A model generated the notes under the pieces. It was given only the letters and a program-made list of their open reading frames with translations. It was not told where the DNA came from and did no database searches. A stretch of 64,000 bases of DNA from Candidatus Poribacteria bacterium (GTDB lineage: Bacteria > Poribacteria > WGA-4E > PCPOR2b): contig JAPPKS010000015.1 of the NCBI GenBank assembly GCA_028819845.1, positions 1 through 64,000 of the forward strand, given 5' to 3'. Position numbers and translations under genes: made by a program. Position 1 is the first letter of the stretch, and every line of letters starts with the position of its first letter. Of the stretch, positions 44,355-53,051 are shown in pieces.

Positions 44355-44386
44355 CTTGTAGGCGAGGTTTCCTAGTCTCGATTGTT
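44355..44386. repeat. Dispersed palindromic repeat, family B copy
   Basis: TTGTAGGCGAGGTTTCCTAG followed by TCTCGATTGTT. A near-identical copy is at 56854-56882. The core GAGGCTTCCTAGCCTC of that copy is a perfect hairpin; this copy has mismatches. Confidence 0.55.
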
Positions 44387-44434
44387 CGGTAATGGGGCTT
44401 TTCTTCTTTAACTGCGTTTCAAATAAAATCTTCG

Positions 44435-45040
44435 ATGAATGAATTAGAACACACGTCATACACAAGCACCGAAGGCGAAAACAGGCCGATAAGCAATGCG
44501 CGTTTAGCCGTATTGGTACTATTGGGCGCAGAAATCATGTTTTTCGCAGGGCTGATAGGGACATTCCTTGTGTTCCGCCTAGGCAGTACAACATGGCCCC
44601 CTGCTTCTCAGGTAGACGTTCGTTTGCCCGTGGGTGTGACAGGACTGAACACAATCGTACTGCTCTTGAGCGGTTTTACGATGTTTAAAGCGCAGCAAGC
44701 CATTCGGCAAGGCCTTCAGAATGCGCTTAGAAACAGGCTTTTCCTGACGGGGCTGCTCGGCGTCATCTTCCTCGCTGTGCAGGGTTACGAATGGGTGCGC
44801 TTGGTGCATCACGGATTCACGCTTTCATCGGGAGTATACGGCTCAATATTTTATGTGCTTATCGGTTGCCATGCCCTGCACGTACTGGTGGCAGTATTTT
44901 GGTTGTTAGCCGTTTTCATTGGGGCGACAGCCGGACGGTTTTCCGTTGATCGCCACGTGGGTGTTGAGGTCTGCGCTATTTACTGGGCGTTTGTTGTGTT
45001 GTTGTGGCCCATTCTTTATGTCCTTGTATATTTGATCTAA
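44435..45040 (+). CDS. Cytochrome c oxidase subunit III family protein (first)
   Basis: 201 residues with five predicted membrane helices. Subunit III motifs: LGAEIMFFAGLIGTFLVFR, QGYEWVRLVHHGFTLSS, GCHALHVLVAVFWL and a C-terminal VEVCAIYWAFVVLLWPILYVLVYLI. It stabilises CoxA and guides oxygen and proton paths. A second subunit III gene lies at 45876. Confidence 0.9.
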   Translation: MNELEHTSYTSTEGENRPISNARLAVLVLLGAEIMFFAGLIGTFLVFRLGSTTWPPASQVDVRLPVGVTGLNTIVLLLSGFTMFKAQQAIRQGLQNALRNRLFLTGLLGVIFLAVQGYEWVRLVHHGFTLSSGVYGSIFYVLIGCHALHVLVAVFWLLAVFIGATAGRFSVDRHVGVEVCAIYWAFVVLLWPILYVLVYLI

Positions 45041-45099
45041 ATGGAGGACGTTCAAAACAGCCGCGAGATGTCCATGCCTCGACTTTCGGAGGTTGAGAA

Positions 45100-45321
45100 A
45101 TGACCGCAATTTCCAAAAAAAGGTACCAATCAAGAAAGAAAAAATGCCTCGACTCGAAAAACGAAGAAACTGTTATGCAATGTCAGTCACAAGAACCGAT
45201 ATGGAAAATTGTTGCTGGCATTGGGTCACAGATTCCCTTGGCATCGTGGGAGAATGTGCCCGATGATGCCTCAATAAACTTCAAGCATTATCTTTACGGG
45301 GAACCCAAAAGGACCGTATGA
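45100..45321 (+). CDS. Antitoxin-like protein of a decayed PIN-toxin pair
   Basis: 73 codons from ATG 45100 (GGAGG upstream), or 48 from ATG 45175. The C-terminal part (PIWKIVAGIGSQIPLASWEN, then VPDDASINFKHYLYG) resembles short antitoxins found before PIN-domain toxins, chiefly in cyanobacteria. Its stop overlaps the ATG of the broken PIN gene (ATGA). Its function is probably lost or free of toxin. Confidence 0.55.
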   Translation: MTAISKKRYQSRKKKCLDSKNEETVMQCQSQEPIWKIVAGIGSQIPLASWENVPDDASINFKHYLYGEPKRTV

Positions 45322-45501
45322 ATGCCGTTTTTGCCGATGCAGGATATTGGATAGCGTTGTTCAATCCGGGCGATCGGCTGCATGGGGCTCATCGACTGTG
45401 CTTCATTTCTCATTATGCAGCAACGGCGCATCATAGACGCACTGGCTTTTGATGAACATTTCAGGCAAGCGGGTTTCAATCCTTTATTGCGCGCGAATTA
45501 A
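45318..45501 (+). pseudogene. PIN-domain (VapC-like) toxin remnant with internal deletion and frameshift
   Basis: From ATG 45318 the frame gives the start of a PIN domain (VFADAGYWIALFNPGDRLHGAH) with the first catalytic Asp, then runs out of frame to a TGA after 44 codons. Shifting frame, the codons before the TAA at 45499-45501 encode a typical PIN C-terminus (IIDALAFDEHFRQAGFNPLL). The middle of the domain, about 60-70 residues with the other acidic residues, is missing, so no RNase activity is expected. Confidence 0.65.
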
Positions 45502-45617
45502 ATAAAGGAAATGTTCATGAATTCCTGTGCATCTAGACGTTTTCCCGTTGAATATTGGGTTGCACTGGAATGCGCGATTTGCTCCTGTCGTTATTTTGCA
45601 AATGAGGGGATTTATTA

Positions 45618-45872
45618 ATGATGTGGCGATATTTTTCACTAATAGTTGGGATGATGGTCCTTTCAACGTTTATACCAACGGTTGTGGACGCGTGCCCTTC
45701 ATGTAAAACGATTGATGACCCAATTGTTCAAGGATTTAAGTGGAGTATTTTATTCCTTATGGCGATGCCTTATATTGTTTCCGGTCTGATTGGTGGCAGT
45801 GTATTCTATATTTACAAACACTCACATCGGACCAATAATCATAAACCATCTTCAAATGTGAAAGGAGTGTGA
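45618..45872 (+). CDS. Small membrane protein with CxxC after its signal-like helix
   Basis: 84 residues, GAGGGG upstream of ATG 45618. A first helix (about 4-24) is followed by DACPSCKTID, then a second helix (WSILFLMAMPYIVSGLIGGSVFYIY) and a basic tail. The CPSCKT site could bind metal or act in thiol redox. It lies 3 bases before the second subunit III gene, so it probably belongs to oxidase assembly. Confidence 0.65.
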   Translation: MMWRYFSLIVGMMVLSTFIPTVVDACPSCKTIDDPIVQGFKWSILFLMAMPYIVSGLIGGSVFYIYKHSHRTNNHKPSSNVKGV

Positions 45873-45875
45873 AAA

Positions 45876-46520
45876 TTGGAAGACACTGCAACACTCGATC
45901 ATTCCGCAGATGTCTATGAACCATCCCTCACGCCTGACAGTCTGGGAAAGTTGGGGATGTGGCTCTTTCTTATTAGCGATGCGATGTCGTTTGGCGCGCT
46001 GTTGGCTGCCTACGGCGCTATCCGTGCTGGCGCAGCCGAGTGGGCGCCGCCATCCGAAGTACTCGGCATTGAACTCACGGCGTTTATGACCTTTCTGTTA
46101 ATCTGTAGTAGTGTCACGATGGTCAAAGCCCTCGAAGCCATCCAGAACGGCAATCAGAGGAGGATGTGTACCTTCCTCGGTTTGACTATCCTAGGCGGCG
46201 TAATCTTCTTGGGATTGCAAGCCTACGAATGGACACACCTAATTAAACACGGGCTTACTCTCACCACAATTCCTCATCACGGGTTGTCTGGGGCTGAGAT
46301 TTCAGGTTCTGTGCTTTTTGGTCCCACTTTCTACACAATTACAGGTTTCCACGGTGCCCACGTCACTGGCGGAGTCATTTACCTCATCGTTATCTTGATA
46401 CAAGGGCTGCGGGGGAATTACACAGCCGAGTATAACCACAAGGTCGAGATTTTGGGGTTGTATTGGCACTTCGTAGACCTTATTTGGATCATGGTCTTTA
46501 CCTTTGTCTATCTACTGTAA
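45876..46520 (+). CDS. Cytochrome c oxidase subunit III family protein (second)
   Basis: 214 residues, TTG start at 45876 after AAAGGAG. It has five membrane helices and shares with the first subunit III the pattern LGMWLFLISDAMSFGALLAAY, GLQAYEWTHLIKHGLTL, ITGFHGAHVTGGVIYLI and LGLYWHFVDLIWIMVFTFVYLL. Identity to the first copy looks low outside the motifs, so it is an ancient paralogue rather than a recent copy. Confidence 0.9.
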   Translation: MEDTATLDHSADVYEPSLTPDSLGKLGMWLFLISDAMSFGALLAAYGAIRAGAAEWAPPSEVLGIELTAFMTFLLICSSVTMVKALEAIQNGNQRRMCTFLGLTILGGVIFLGLQAYEWTHLIKHGLTLTTIPHHGLSGAEISGSVLFGPTFYTITGFHGAHVTGGVIYLIVILIQGLRGNYTAEYNHKVEILGLYWHFVDLIWIMVFTFVYLL

Positions 46521-46540
46521 TCACCGAATGGAGAATCAAG

Positions 46541-46885
46541 ATGGAACACGGTCATAAAGAACATCCGAAATACATGAGAATATTTTGGATACTTTTGGTG
46601 CTCACAATCCTTGAAGTCCTTGTTGCTTTGCCTTTTTTGAAGCAGGTGTTGGGGACAGCTATAACCGCAATCTTGCTAATCGGTATGGCATGTTCTAAAG
46701 CAGCTTACGTTGCGCTCTATTTCATGCACTTGAAATTTGAGAAGAAAACCTTGACAGCCATCGCATTAACACCGTTTATCATCTGTGTTTTTCTCGTGTT
46801 TATGCTGCTTCCGGATTTGATGGAAGACGCTCGTCACGCAGGAATGGAAACATCCGCATCTCAAACTGTTGAATCCTCTCATTGA
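46541..46885 (+). CDS. Cytochrome c oxidase subunit IV family protein
   Basis: 114 residues from ATG 46541 (GGAG upstream); a longer in-frame start at 46463 lies within the subunit III gene. Three helices (IFWILLVLTILEVLVALPFL, AITAILLIGMACSKAAYVALYFMHLKFE, LTPFIICVFLVFMLLPDLM) fit the prokaryotic COX4 family, including KAAYVALYFMHLK. It stabilises the heme-copper oxidase. Confidence 0.9.
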   Translation: MEHGHKEHPKYMRIFWILLVLTILEVLVALPFLKQVLGTAITAILLIGMACSKAAYVALYFMHLKFEKKTLTAIALTPFIICVFLVFMLLPDLMEDARHAGMETSASQTVESSH

Positions 46886-46926
46886 TGCGCAATGATTGGT
46901 ATTCTACCTAAAATCTAATTACGTTT

Positions 46927-47574
46927 ATGGAAACAGAAACACCGGCACAGAATCCTAAACCGAGGGAACGCCTGCGGCATGGACTGTTGTGGGGGGTGTT
47001 GATTGTCGTCATCGTCGGTATTGTTGGCGCCAATATTTGGTCGCCGCATCATCAAGATTCAGGCGACGACACCGAACCGGATCTTTCCGTCCATCATCAG
47101 GTGCCTGATTTCTCTTTGATTGATCAGCGCGGTGCTTTAGTTACTCCGTCGGATCTACGCGGCAAGATTTGGGTTGTGGATTTTATCTTCACCCGCTGCG
47201 TTGCGGCATGTCCACTAATGACGGACAAGATGAAGAAACTTCAGGAAGAATTCGCGGAGTCAGGTGTTTACTTCGTCTCGGTTTCTGTCGATCCGGAATA
47301 TGACACGCCGGACGTTCTCTTTCAGTACGCTAATCGCTTCGGCGTGGATGGAAACACATGGTTGTTTCTTACAGGAGAAAAGGAAAATATCTATCACCTC
47401 ACACAAGATGGCTTCGGCTTAGCCATCGGGCAGCAAGAATCCGAAGTTCTTCATAGTGCTCGGTTTGTCTTGGTTGATCACCGCGGGCAAATACGCGGCT
47501 ACTACGATAGCAATGAAGATGAGGCGCTTCAAAAACTTCGCCGAGATATACCGCAATTACTCATCGAATCGTGA
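46927..47574 (+). CDS. Sco1/SenC-family copper chaperone
   Basis: 215 residues. One N-terminal helix (about 20-38) anchors a periplasmic thioredoxin-like domain with the copper site CVAACP in FIFTRCVAACPLMTDKM and a later His (VLHSARFVLVDHRGQI). Sco proteins deliver copper or reduce CuA cysteines of CoxB. Its stop overlaps the GTG of the next gene. Confidence 0.9.
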   Translation: METETPAQNPKPRERLRHGLLWGVLIVVIVGIVGANIWSPHHQDSGDDTEPDLSVHHQVPDFSLIDQRGALVTPSDLRGKIWVVDFIFTRCVAACPLMTDKMKKLQEEFAESGVYFVSVSVDPEYDTPDVLFQYANRFGVDGNTWLFLTGEKENIYHLTQDGFGLAIGQQESEVLHSARFVLVDHRGQIRGYYDSNEDEALQKLRRDIPQLLIES

Positions 47575-47861
47575 ACCTTGATGCAGTGCGACTCGGCGTT
47601 TCGCTGGCAGTTCTCATCATCAATCTGCCTTTTGGATATTTTCGTGTTCGCTACAAAAGGTTTACCCGCCCTTGGGGGCGGTGTATCTACATCCCCATTC
47701 TTATTAACATAGTCCTCCGCCGCTTTATCCTGCACTGGGAGTGGGACGGAGCGCTCTTTCTCTTTTCAGCCGCGATTCTTGGACACATTTTAGGCGGACT
47801 CTGGGGTAGGCGCCAGCAGAAAAAGCGGGAAGCGATGTCGGAATTAAACCTTGAGAGTTGA
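47571..47861 (+). CDS. Small membrane protein at the end of the cox operon
   Basis: 96 residues, GTG start at 47571 overlapping the Sco gene stop by 4 bases. Two or three membrane helices (VRLGVSLAVLIINLPFGYF, DGALFLFSAAILGHILGGLWG) with a basic loop. No family recognised. Translational coupling to Sco suggests a role linked to oxidase assembly. Confidence 0.7.
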   Translation: MNLDAVRLGVSLAVLIINLPFGYFRVRYKRFTRPWGRCIYIPILINIVLRRFILHWEWDGALFLFSAAILGHILGGLWGRRQQKKREAMSELNLES

Positions 47862-47900
47862 AGATAAAATTCGTCAGTTTGCCGGTTGTTGATTGGAGAT

Positions 47901-48005
47901 GGGTCAATCGACCCATTACGCGAATAGCGAAGGCAACAGTCTTAGTAATTCGTTACGCATTACGTGTTACGTATTACGCATTAAGCATTACTCATCACGC
48001 ATCAC
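47901..48005. repeat. Family A repeat copy followed by ATTACGC-type tandem repeat
   Basis: 47901-47945 carries a GGTCAATCGACCCATTACGC start, then GAATAGCGAAGGCAACAGTC. 47951-48005 is a degenerate tandem array of units like TTACGCA and TTACGTA. It lies between the cox operon and the UspA/PCP_red gene. No promoter is obvious. Confidence 0.55.
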
Positions 48006-48058
48006 TAAATCCGTTCGCTTGATTGATGGTTTAAACTGACAGTCAAGGAAGAGCAACG

Positions 48059-49987
48059 ATGTTTAAAAAAATCTACGTGCCTGTTGACAATTCGGATTAT
48101 TCAGACGCGAGCGTCAATCTTGCCGTCGCGTTTGCCAAAAAATTCGCCTCCCTACTGGTCGGCTCGCATGTCTACGCGGCGAAGATGCACGACGTTCGCT
48201 TCAAACAGATGGAGTACACCCTGCCGGAGGAATATCAAGACGAAGTCGAACTCGAAAAACAGCGCCGCATCCATGACACCCTGATTACGATGGGGCTCCA
48301 ACTTATCTCGGATTCGTACCTTGATGTCATGCAGAAAATATGTTTGAAAGAGAATATCCCTTTTGAAGCAAAAATGCCTGAAGGCAAGCATTTCATCAAG
48401 CTGGTGGAGGATATTCAGTCTAGCGGCTACGATCTGGTAATTATGGGCGCGCTCGGTATGGGTGCCGTCAAAGACAGCTTACTCGGCGGCGTGTGCGAAC
48501 GGGTTGTCCGCCGAATCCAAACCGATGTACTCGTGGTCAGAAACATTCGGCCCGTCGAAGAGCAGCGCGGACACATTCTCGTAGGAATTGACGGCAGCCC
48601 TGAATCGTTCGCTGGCTTGAAAACGGCGATTCAGGTTGGTAAAGCATTTAACCGGCACGTCGAGGCGGTTGGTGTCTACGATCCATATCTCCATTATGTG
48701 GTATTTAATTCAGTCGTCAATGTGCTGACGGAACGCGCATCTAAAACCTTTCGATTCAAAGAGCAGGAGCAGTTACACGAGGAGGTAATCGACACTGGAC
48801 TCGCCAAGATTTATCAGTCCCATTTAGAGGTGGCGCGAACAATCGCAAAAGAAGACCACAACTACGACCTCAAGATAACCTTGCTTGACGGCAAAGCCTT
48901 TGAAAAAATCTTGCAATATACGCGTAAGACCCAACCGTGGCTGCTGGTGCTTGGTCGAATTGGCGTGCACAGCGAATCCGACATGGACATCGGCAGCAAC
49001 ACGGAAAATCTGCTTCGGCTCGCCCCTTGCAACGTCCTATTATCGAGCCAGCGTTATGTCCCCAAGGTTGATGTCAAGGCGGAAGAAACTGTCGTTTGGA
49101 CGCAGGAAGCCTTAGACCGTATGGAGAAAGCGCCGCCGCTTATCAAAGGAATTGCCAGGACGGCAGTCCACCGCTTTGCGCTTGAGCGCGGGCACTCGGT
49201 CATTACCGAAAGCGTCATTGAGGGCGCTATGGATACGTTTATGCCGGGGCGCTCTGCAGAACGGATGACGAGAGTCGCCAAAGAGGTCGCGGCGCAGACG
49301 GTGTTGGAGGGTAATGCAGTCAAGACTTACATCTGTGAAGATTGCGGTTATGCCGCCCGCGAACAGCAACCGGTGAAATGTCCGGTCTGCGGCGTCGGCA
49401 GCGACCGCTTCCAGATGGTTGACAAAGATGCGCTGCAGAATATTGCGGCTCAAGAGGGCGGCGTCAGCGAAGAACGTACCTTTGACGGCGTCCGCCTCCA
49501 GTGGTCGGATCAGGCAAAGAAGGCGTTGCGGAATGTTCCGCGCGGTTATATGCGGCGTAATGTCAAGGCGCGCATCGAAAAATCGGCACGGACGCAGAAA
49601 ATCGACACCATCACGAATGAATTTGCCATGCGGATTGTCAACGAGAGCATGGATGACGCCTCCGCTATCCGAGAAGACGCGCCTGAACTCAGGGCTGTGT
49701 CTCAAGCTCGCGGCACCGCCGACCCCGCCCAAGGGGAGGCATTTGAAAGTCCGTTTGAATGGACAACAGACGCCCGTGAGCGGTTGAATCTCGTGCCAGC
49801 AGGATTTATGAGGAACATCACAAAGTCCCGCGTCGAGCAGCGGGCGCAGGAAGCCGCCCTCGAAACAATCAACCTCGAATTTGCGGCACAGGTAATTGAA
49901 GACGGACGGAGTCTGGCTAACGAGGTGCTTGGCAGCTATTATCAACAGGATGAACATGCTGGCGAGGTAGGCGCACAGGCAAAATGA
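48059..49987 (+). CDS. Double universal-stress protein with rubredoxin-like zinc ribbon and three PCP_red-type domains
   Basis: 642 residues, AAGGAAGAG upstream of ATG 48059. Two UspA domains (about 1-162 and 178-330; the nucleotide-loop pattern GALGMGAVKDSLLGGVCERV is clear in the first). Then PCP_red-type domain 1 (from Trp347), a zinc ribbon with CEDCGYAA and CPVCGVG (about 424-462), PCP_red-type domain 2 (from Trp482) and domain 3 (from Trp568). PCP_red is the small helical domain at the end of the dark protochlorophyllide reductase B subunit. No bchL/N/B genes are in the window. The fusion suggests a sensor or scaffold in the cluster that follows. Confidence 0.82.
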   Translation: MFKKIYVPVDNSDYSDASVNLAVAFAKKFASLLVGSHVYAAKMHDVRFKQMEYTLPEEYQDEVELEKQRRIHDTLITMGLQLISDSYLDVMQKICLKENIPFEAKMPEGKHFIKLVEDIQSSGYDLVIMGALGMGAVKDSLLGGVCERVVRRIQTDVLVVRNIRPVEEQRGHILVGIDGSPESFAGLKTAIQVGKAFNRHVEAVGVYDPYLHYVVFNSVVNVLTERASKTFRFKEQEQLHEEVIDTGLAKIYQSHLEVARTIAKEDHNYDLKITLLDGKAFEKILQYTRKTQPWLLVLGRIGVHSESDMDIGSNTENLLRLAPCNVLLSSQRYVPKVDVKAEETVVWTQEALDRMEKAPPLIKGIARTAVHRFALERGHSVITESVIEGAMDTFMPGRSAERMTRVAKEVAAQTVLEGNAVKTYICEDCGYAAREQQPVKCPVCGVGSDRFQMVDKDALQNIAAQEGGVSEERTFDGVRLQWSDQAKKALRNVPRGYMRRNVKARIEKSARTQKIDTITNEFAMRIVNESMDDASAIREDAPELRAVSQARGTADPAQGEAFESPFEWTTDARERLNLVPAGFMRNITKSRVEQRAQEAALETINLEFAAQVIEDGRSLANEVLGSYYQQDEHAGEVGAQAK

Positions 49988-50151
49988 CTTAATTGGCTCA
50001 GAACGATCAAATGAGCGGAAAGTGAAGGGATGGTTTACTGCGAATCCCAACGCATTGGAAAACTTCGTCAATCCAAATACAAAAAACTGTCGCGATTACT
50101 ATCTTTTCTCTAATTTGGCGGATTGTTTAGGAATTTGGGAGGCTTTATCAC

Positions 50152-51435
50152 ATGGGCTCCGCGCGGAAAAAACAGTGGCAAATTGCAATACTTTCCATAA
50201 TTTTCCTTTCGGCTGTGGGCGTTGCCGCAGCGGAAAACTGGCCGCATTGGCGCGGACCGCGCAACAATGGCACAAGTCTCGAAACCGGCCTTCCAATCCA
50301 ATGGAGTAGCTCTGAAAACGTCCTGTGGCGGCTTCCGCTTCCGGGCGCCGCCGGCGCAACACCGGTCGTGTGGGAAGACCGCATCTTCCTGACCTCGGCA
50401 GAGGGCAATGATCTGGTGCTGCTGTGCATCAATACAAACGGCAAGATCCTCTGGAAACGCACCTTGGGGACTGGAAATCGCAACGTCCACGGCGGAGAGG
50501 GAAACGCCGCCTCCCCTTCTCCATCCACCGACGGCAAACATGTCTGGGCATTCATCAGCACTGGAGACTTAGCCTGCTATGACTTCGACGGCAACGAGGT
50601 CTGGAAAACTAATCTGGAAGACCGGTACGGCGACTTCAATCTCTACTTCGTCATGGCATCCACTCCGCTCCTTGACGGTGACCGGCTCTATCTCCAGTTA
50701 ATTCACAGCAATGCGTGGCTCGTGCTGGCGTTGGACAAGTCCACCGGCCGTGAGATTTGGAAACACAATCGAAAAAGCGACGCATACGCGGAGTGCGAAC
50801 ATTCTTACGCCTCCCCTTCGATCTATCAAGACGATAAACGTGAATTCTTGCTCGTTCACGGTGCGGACTACATCACCGCCCACCGTCTCACGGACGGAAG
50901 CGAGATTTGGCGCTGCGGAAACCTTAATCCGAAGAATAGCTACAACACCTCCCTGCGGTTGGTTGCCTCCCCTGTAGCCGTTCCCGGACTCGTCGTCGTT
51001 CCTTCCGCCAAGAATGGGCCGGTCATCGGTCTGCGTCCCGGCGGCAAGGGGGATATTACCGGCTCAAAGCGATGGTATCACTGGCAGCGAGCGGATGGCA
51101 CGCCGGATGTGCCGTCTCCACTCATCCATGAAGGACTTGTTTATCTATGCCGGGAAAATGGCGATCTAATTTGCTTGGACGCCGAAACCGGTAAGCAAGT
51201 GTACAAAGAGCGGACACACCGTCACAGGCACCGTGCGTCGCCAGTTTGCAGCGGCGGCAACATCTACCTGACTTCGAGAGACGGACGCGTGACCGTTGTA
51301 AAATCTGGGCGGAATTTTGAGGTTCTTGCCTCCAACGACATCGACGAGACCATCTCTGCGTCGCCTGTTATCTCGAACGGCAAGCTCTACCTTCGGAGCT
51401 ACAAAGCGCTGTATGCCATCGGTGTTGCGGAGTGA
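50152..51435 (+). CDS. Exported PQQ-like beta-propeller protein
   Basis: 427 residues from ATG 50152 (GGGAGG upstream). Signal peptide to about Ala25, then a beta-propeller of PQQ-type repeats, opening with NWPHWRGPRNNG. Typical blades are NTNGKILWKRTLG, ALDKSTGREIWKHN, LTDGSEIWRCGN and CLDAETGKQVYKE. No catalytic Asp/Ca2+ site of true PQQ dehydrogenases is evident. It may be structural or a lipoprotein-assembly type propeller. It lies inside the PCP_red cluster on the same strand. Confidence 0.85.
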   Translation: MGSARKKQWQIAILSIIFLSAVGVAAAENWPHWRGPRNNGTSLETGLPIQWSSSENVLWRLPLPGAAGATPVVWEDRIFLTSAEGNDLVLLCINTNGKILWKRTLGTGNRNVHGGEGNAASPSPSTDGKHVWAFISTGDLACYDFDGNEVWKTNLEDRYGDFNLYFVMASTPLLDGDRLYLQLIHSNAWLVLALDKSTGREIWKHNRKSDAYAECEHSYASPSIYQDDKREFLLVHGADYITAHRLTDGSEIWRCGNLNPKNSYNTSLRLVASPVAVPGLVVVPSAKNGPVIGLRPGGKGDITGSKRWYHWQRADGTPDVPSPLIHEGLVYLCRENGDLICLDAETGKQVYKERTHRHRHRASPVCSGGNIYLTSRDGRVTVVKSGRNFEVLASNDIDETISASPVISNGKLYLRSYKALYAIGVAE

Positions 51436-51465
51436 ATTGCCAAGCACGGAGAATTGTGAAGTCGG

Positions 51466-52392
51466 GTGCCGCTCATGAAAACCTACAAAGACTTACCTTC
51501 CGACGGCGGTTCTAATATCGTTGGGCAGGTGACTCAACAAGTCTACCGCCTGCAGAAACGGCTTGCATCGGTGCGTTATACTGTCGCTATCATGAGCGGA
51601 AAGGGCGGCGTAGGCAAGAGTTTGTTGACTGCAAATCTCGCTGCAGCGCTTAGATTGCGCGGATACGATGTTGGGATAGTTGACGCTGATATCAATGGCC
51701 CGTCAATCGCCAAAATGACGGGGGTGAGGTCGGCACAGATTAATTACGACGCTGCCGGTGTGAAACCTGCAGTGAGTCCATCGGGCGTCAAGGTGATGTC
51801 GATGGATCTGTTCCTCAAGAACGACGAATCCCCGGTGCTCTGGGAAGCCCAAACGCAGAAGGACGCTTTCACTTGGCGCGGGACGATGGAGGTGACCGCA
51901 CTCCGCGAATTCCTATCTGATACCGAATGGGGCGCGCTTGACTATCTGCTAATCGATCTGCCGCCCGGTTCGGACCGGCTGCCGAATCTCGTCGATTTGC
52001 TGCCGACGCTCGGCGGCGCCATCGTGGTAACAATCCCTTCCGGCGTCTCGCAGCTTGTCGTAAAGAAATCGTTGACGATGGCAAAGGCAGCACTCAACAT
52101 ACCGGTGATTGGTATCGTCGAAAACATGAGCGCATACATCTGCGCCAGTTGCGGCAAGACGGAAGGCTTGTTCCCGACTGGAAATACCGAGGAGACGGCG
52201 CATCAATTCAACATTCCGTTACTCCCCAGAATTCCGTTCGACCCGCGACTTTCAATCGCCGCCGACGGCGGTGAGAACTTTTTGGAACACAACGCCGAAA
52301 CACCAGCCGCAAAGGCGATAATCGAAGTTGGCAACAAAATCGAGACGTTTTTTCAGTACAGTATTGCAAGTGTGGCACGGAGCGACCCATGA
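51466..52392 (+). CDS. Mrp/NBP35-family ATPase
   Basis: 308 residues from GTG 51466, or 305 from ATG 51475. The deviant Walker A motif SGKGGVGKS, switch residues (DADINGPSIAKMTG) and a CxxC (ICASCG) identify the Mrp/NBP35 family, which carries and transfers Fe-S clusters. It overlaps the next gene by ATGA and therefore probably acts with that PCP_red-domain protein. Confidence 0.88.
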   Translation: MPLMKTYKDLPSDGGSNIVGQVTQQVYRLQKRLASVRYTVAIMSGKGGVGKSLLTANLAAALRLRGYDVGIVDADINGPSIAKMTGVRSAQINYDAAGVKPAVSPSGVKVMSMDLFLKNDESPVLWEAQTQKDAFTWRGTMEVTALREFLSDTEWGALDYLLIDLPPGSDRLPNLVDLLPTLGGAIVVTIPSGVSQLVVKKSLTMAKAALNIPVIGIVENMSAYICASCGKTEGLFPTGNTEETAHQFNIPLLPRIPFDPRLSIAADGGENFLEHNAETPAAKAIIEVGNKIETFFQYSIASVARSDP

Positions 52393-52904
52393 AATTTCTA
52401 TGCCTCGAATGTAACACGGCTATGCAATTTAAGGAAGCCGCAAAACCCGAACAAGGTTCATTAACGGCAATCTTCGAGTGTCCGGACTGTTTCGCCGAGT
52501 TTGCAATGCACATGAACCCGTGGGAAACCCAAATGCTGAAGTCCCTCAACGTTCAGCTCGGCGGCAAAAGCGAAGCGGCGCAGCCGATGCAGATGGTACG
52601 CTCCTTTTTAAGCGAGCAGGGCGGCGCCACCGCCGCAACAGATCAAAACACGCAGACAACAACCATGACGCCCGAGTCGGAAGGCGGCAAATGTCCGTTT
52701 ACATCGGTTGTCGCAGATGCATTTCAAGAACCGGATTCGTCCGGACCAGTATGGACGCCGGAAGCCTTAGCACGTTTGGAACGTGTGCCTAGTTTCGTCC
52801 GTCCGATGGCAAAGACTAGCATCGAAGAGTTCGCACGTGAAAATGGGCACACCGAAATCACGACCGACGTCATGGATTCTGCACGCGGCAGTATTGGGAT
52901 GTAG
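52389..52904 (+). CDS. Zinc-ribbon protein with C-terminal PCP_red-type domain
   Basis: 171 residues, translationally coupled to the Mrp-like ATPase. CLECNTAMQF at the N-terminus and CPDCFAEFAM about 27 residues later form a zinc ribbon. A flexible Gln/Thr-rich linker contains KCPF. From Trp122 the PCP_red-type domain follows (WTPEALARLERVPSFVRPM, then SIEEFARENGHTEIT). It may dock the ATPase to other PCP_red-bearing partners; this is inferred from operon order. Confidence 0.78.
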   Translation: MKFLCLECNTAMQFKEAAKPEQGSLTAIFECPDCFAEFAMHMNPWETQMLKSLNVQLGGKSEAAQPMQMVRSFLSEQGGATAATDQNTQTTTMTPESEGGKCPFTSVVADAFQEPDSSGPVWTPEALARLERVPSFVRPMAKTSIEEFARENGHTEITTDVMDSARGSIGM

Positions 52905-53051
52905 GAGTGTGTCGCAGCAATTACGGAAAAAATCTTCTTACACAAGTATTGGCAGAACAGTGTGAGGCGTTAACGTAGAACATTTCATTCTGCAGATTGT
53001 ATTCACTTTTCTCCACGGAACCGCTTCTATGTTTCACGGTACACTTAGTTA

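Noticed and set aside
47951-48005. Possible CRISPR-like array
   Set aside because: The short ATTACGC-type units are contiguous and degenerate, without spacers; no cas gene is present.
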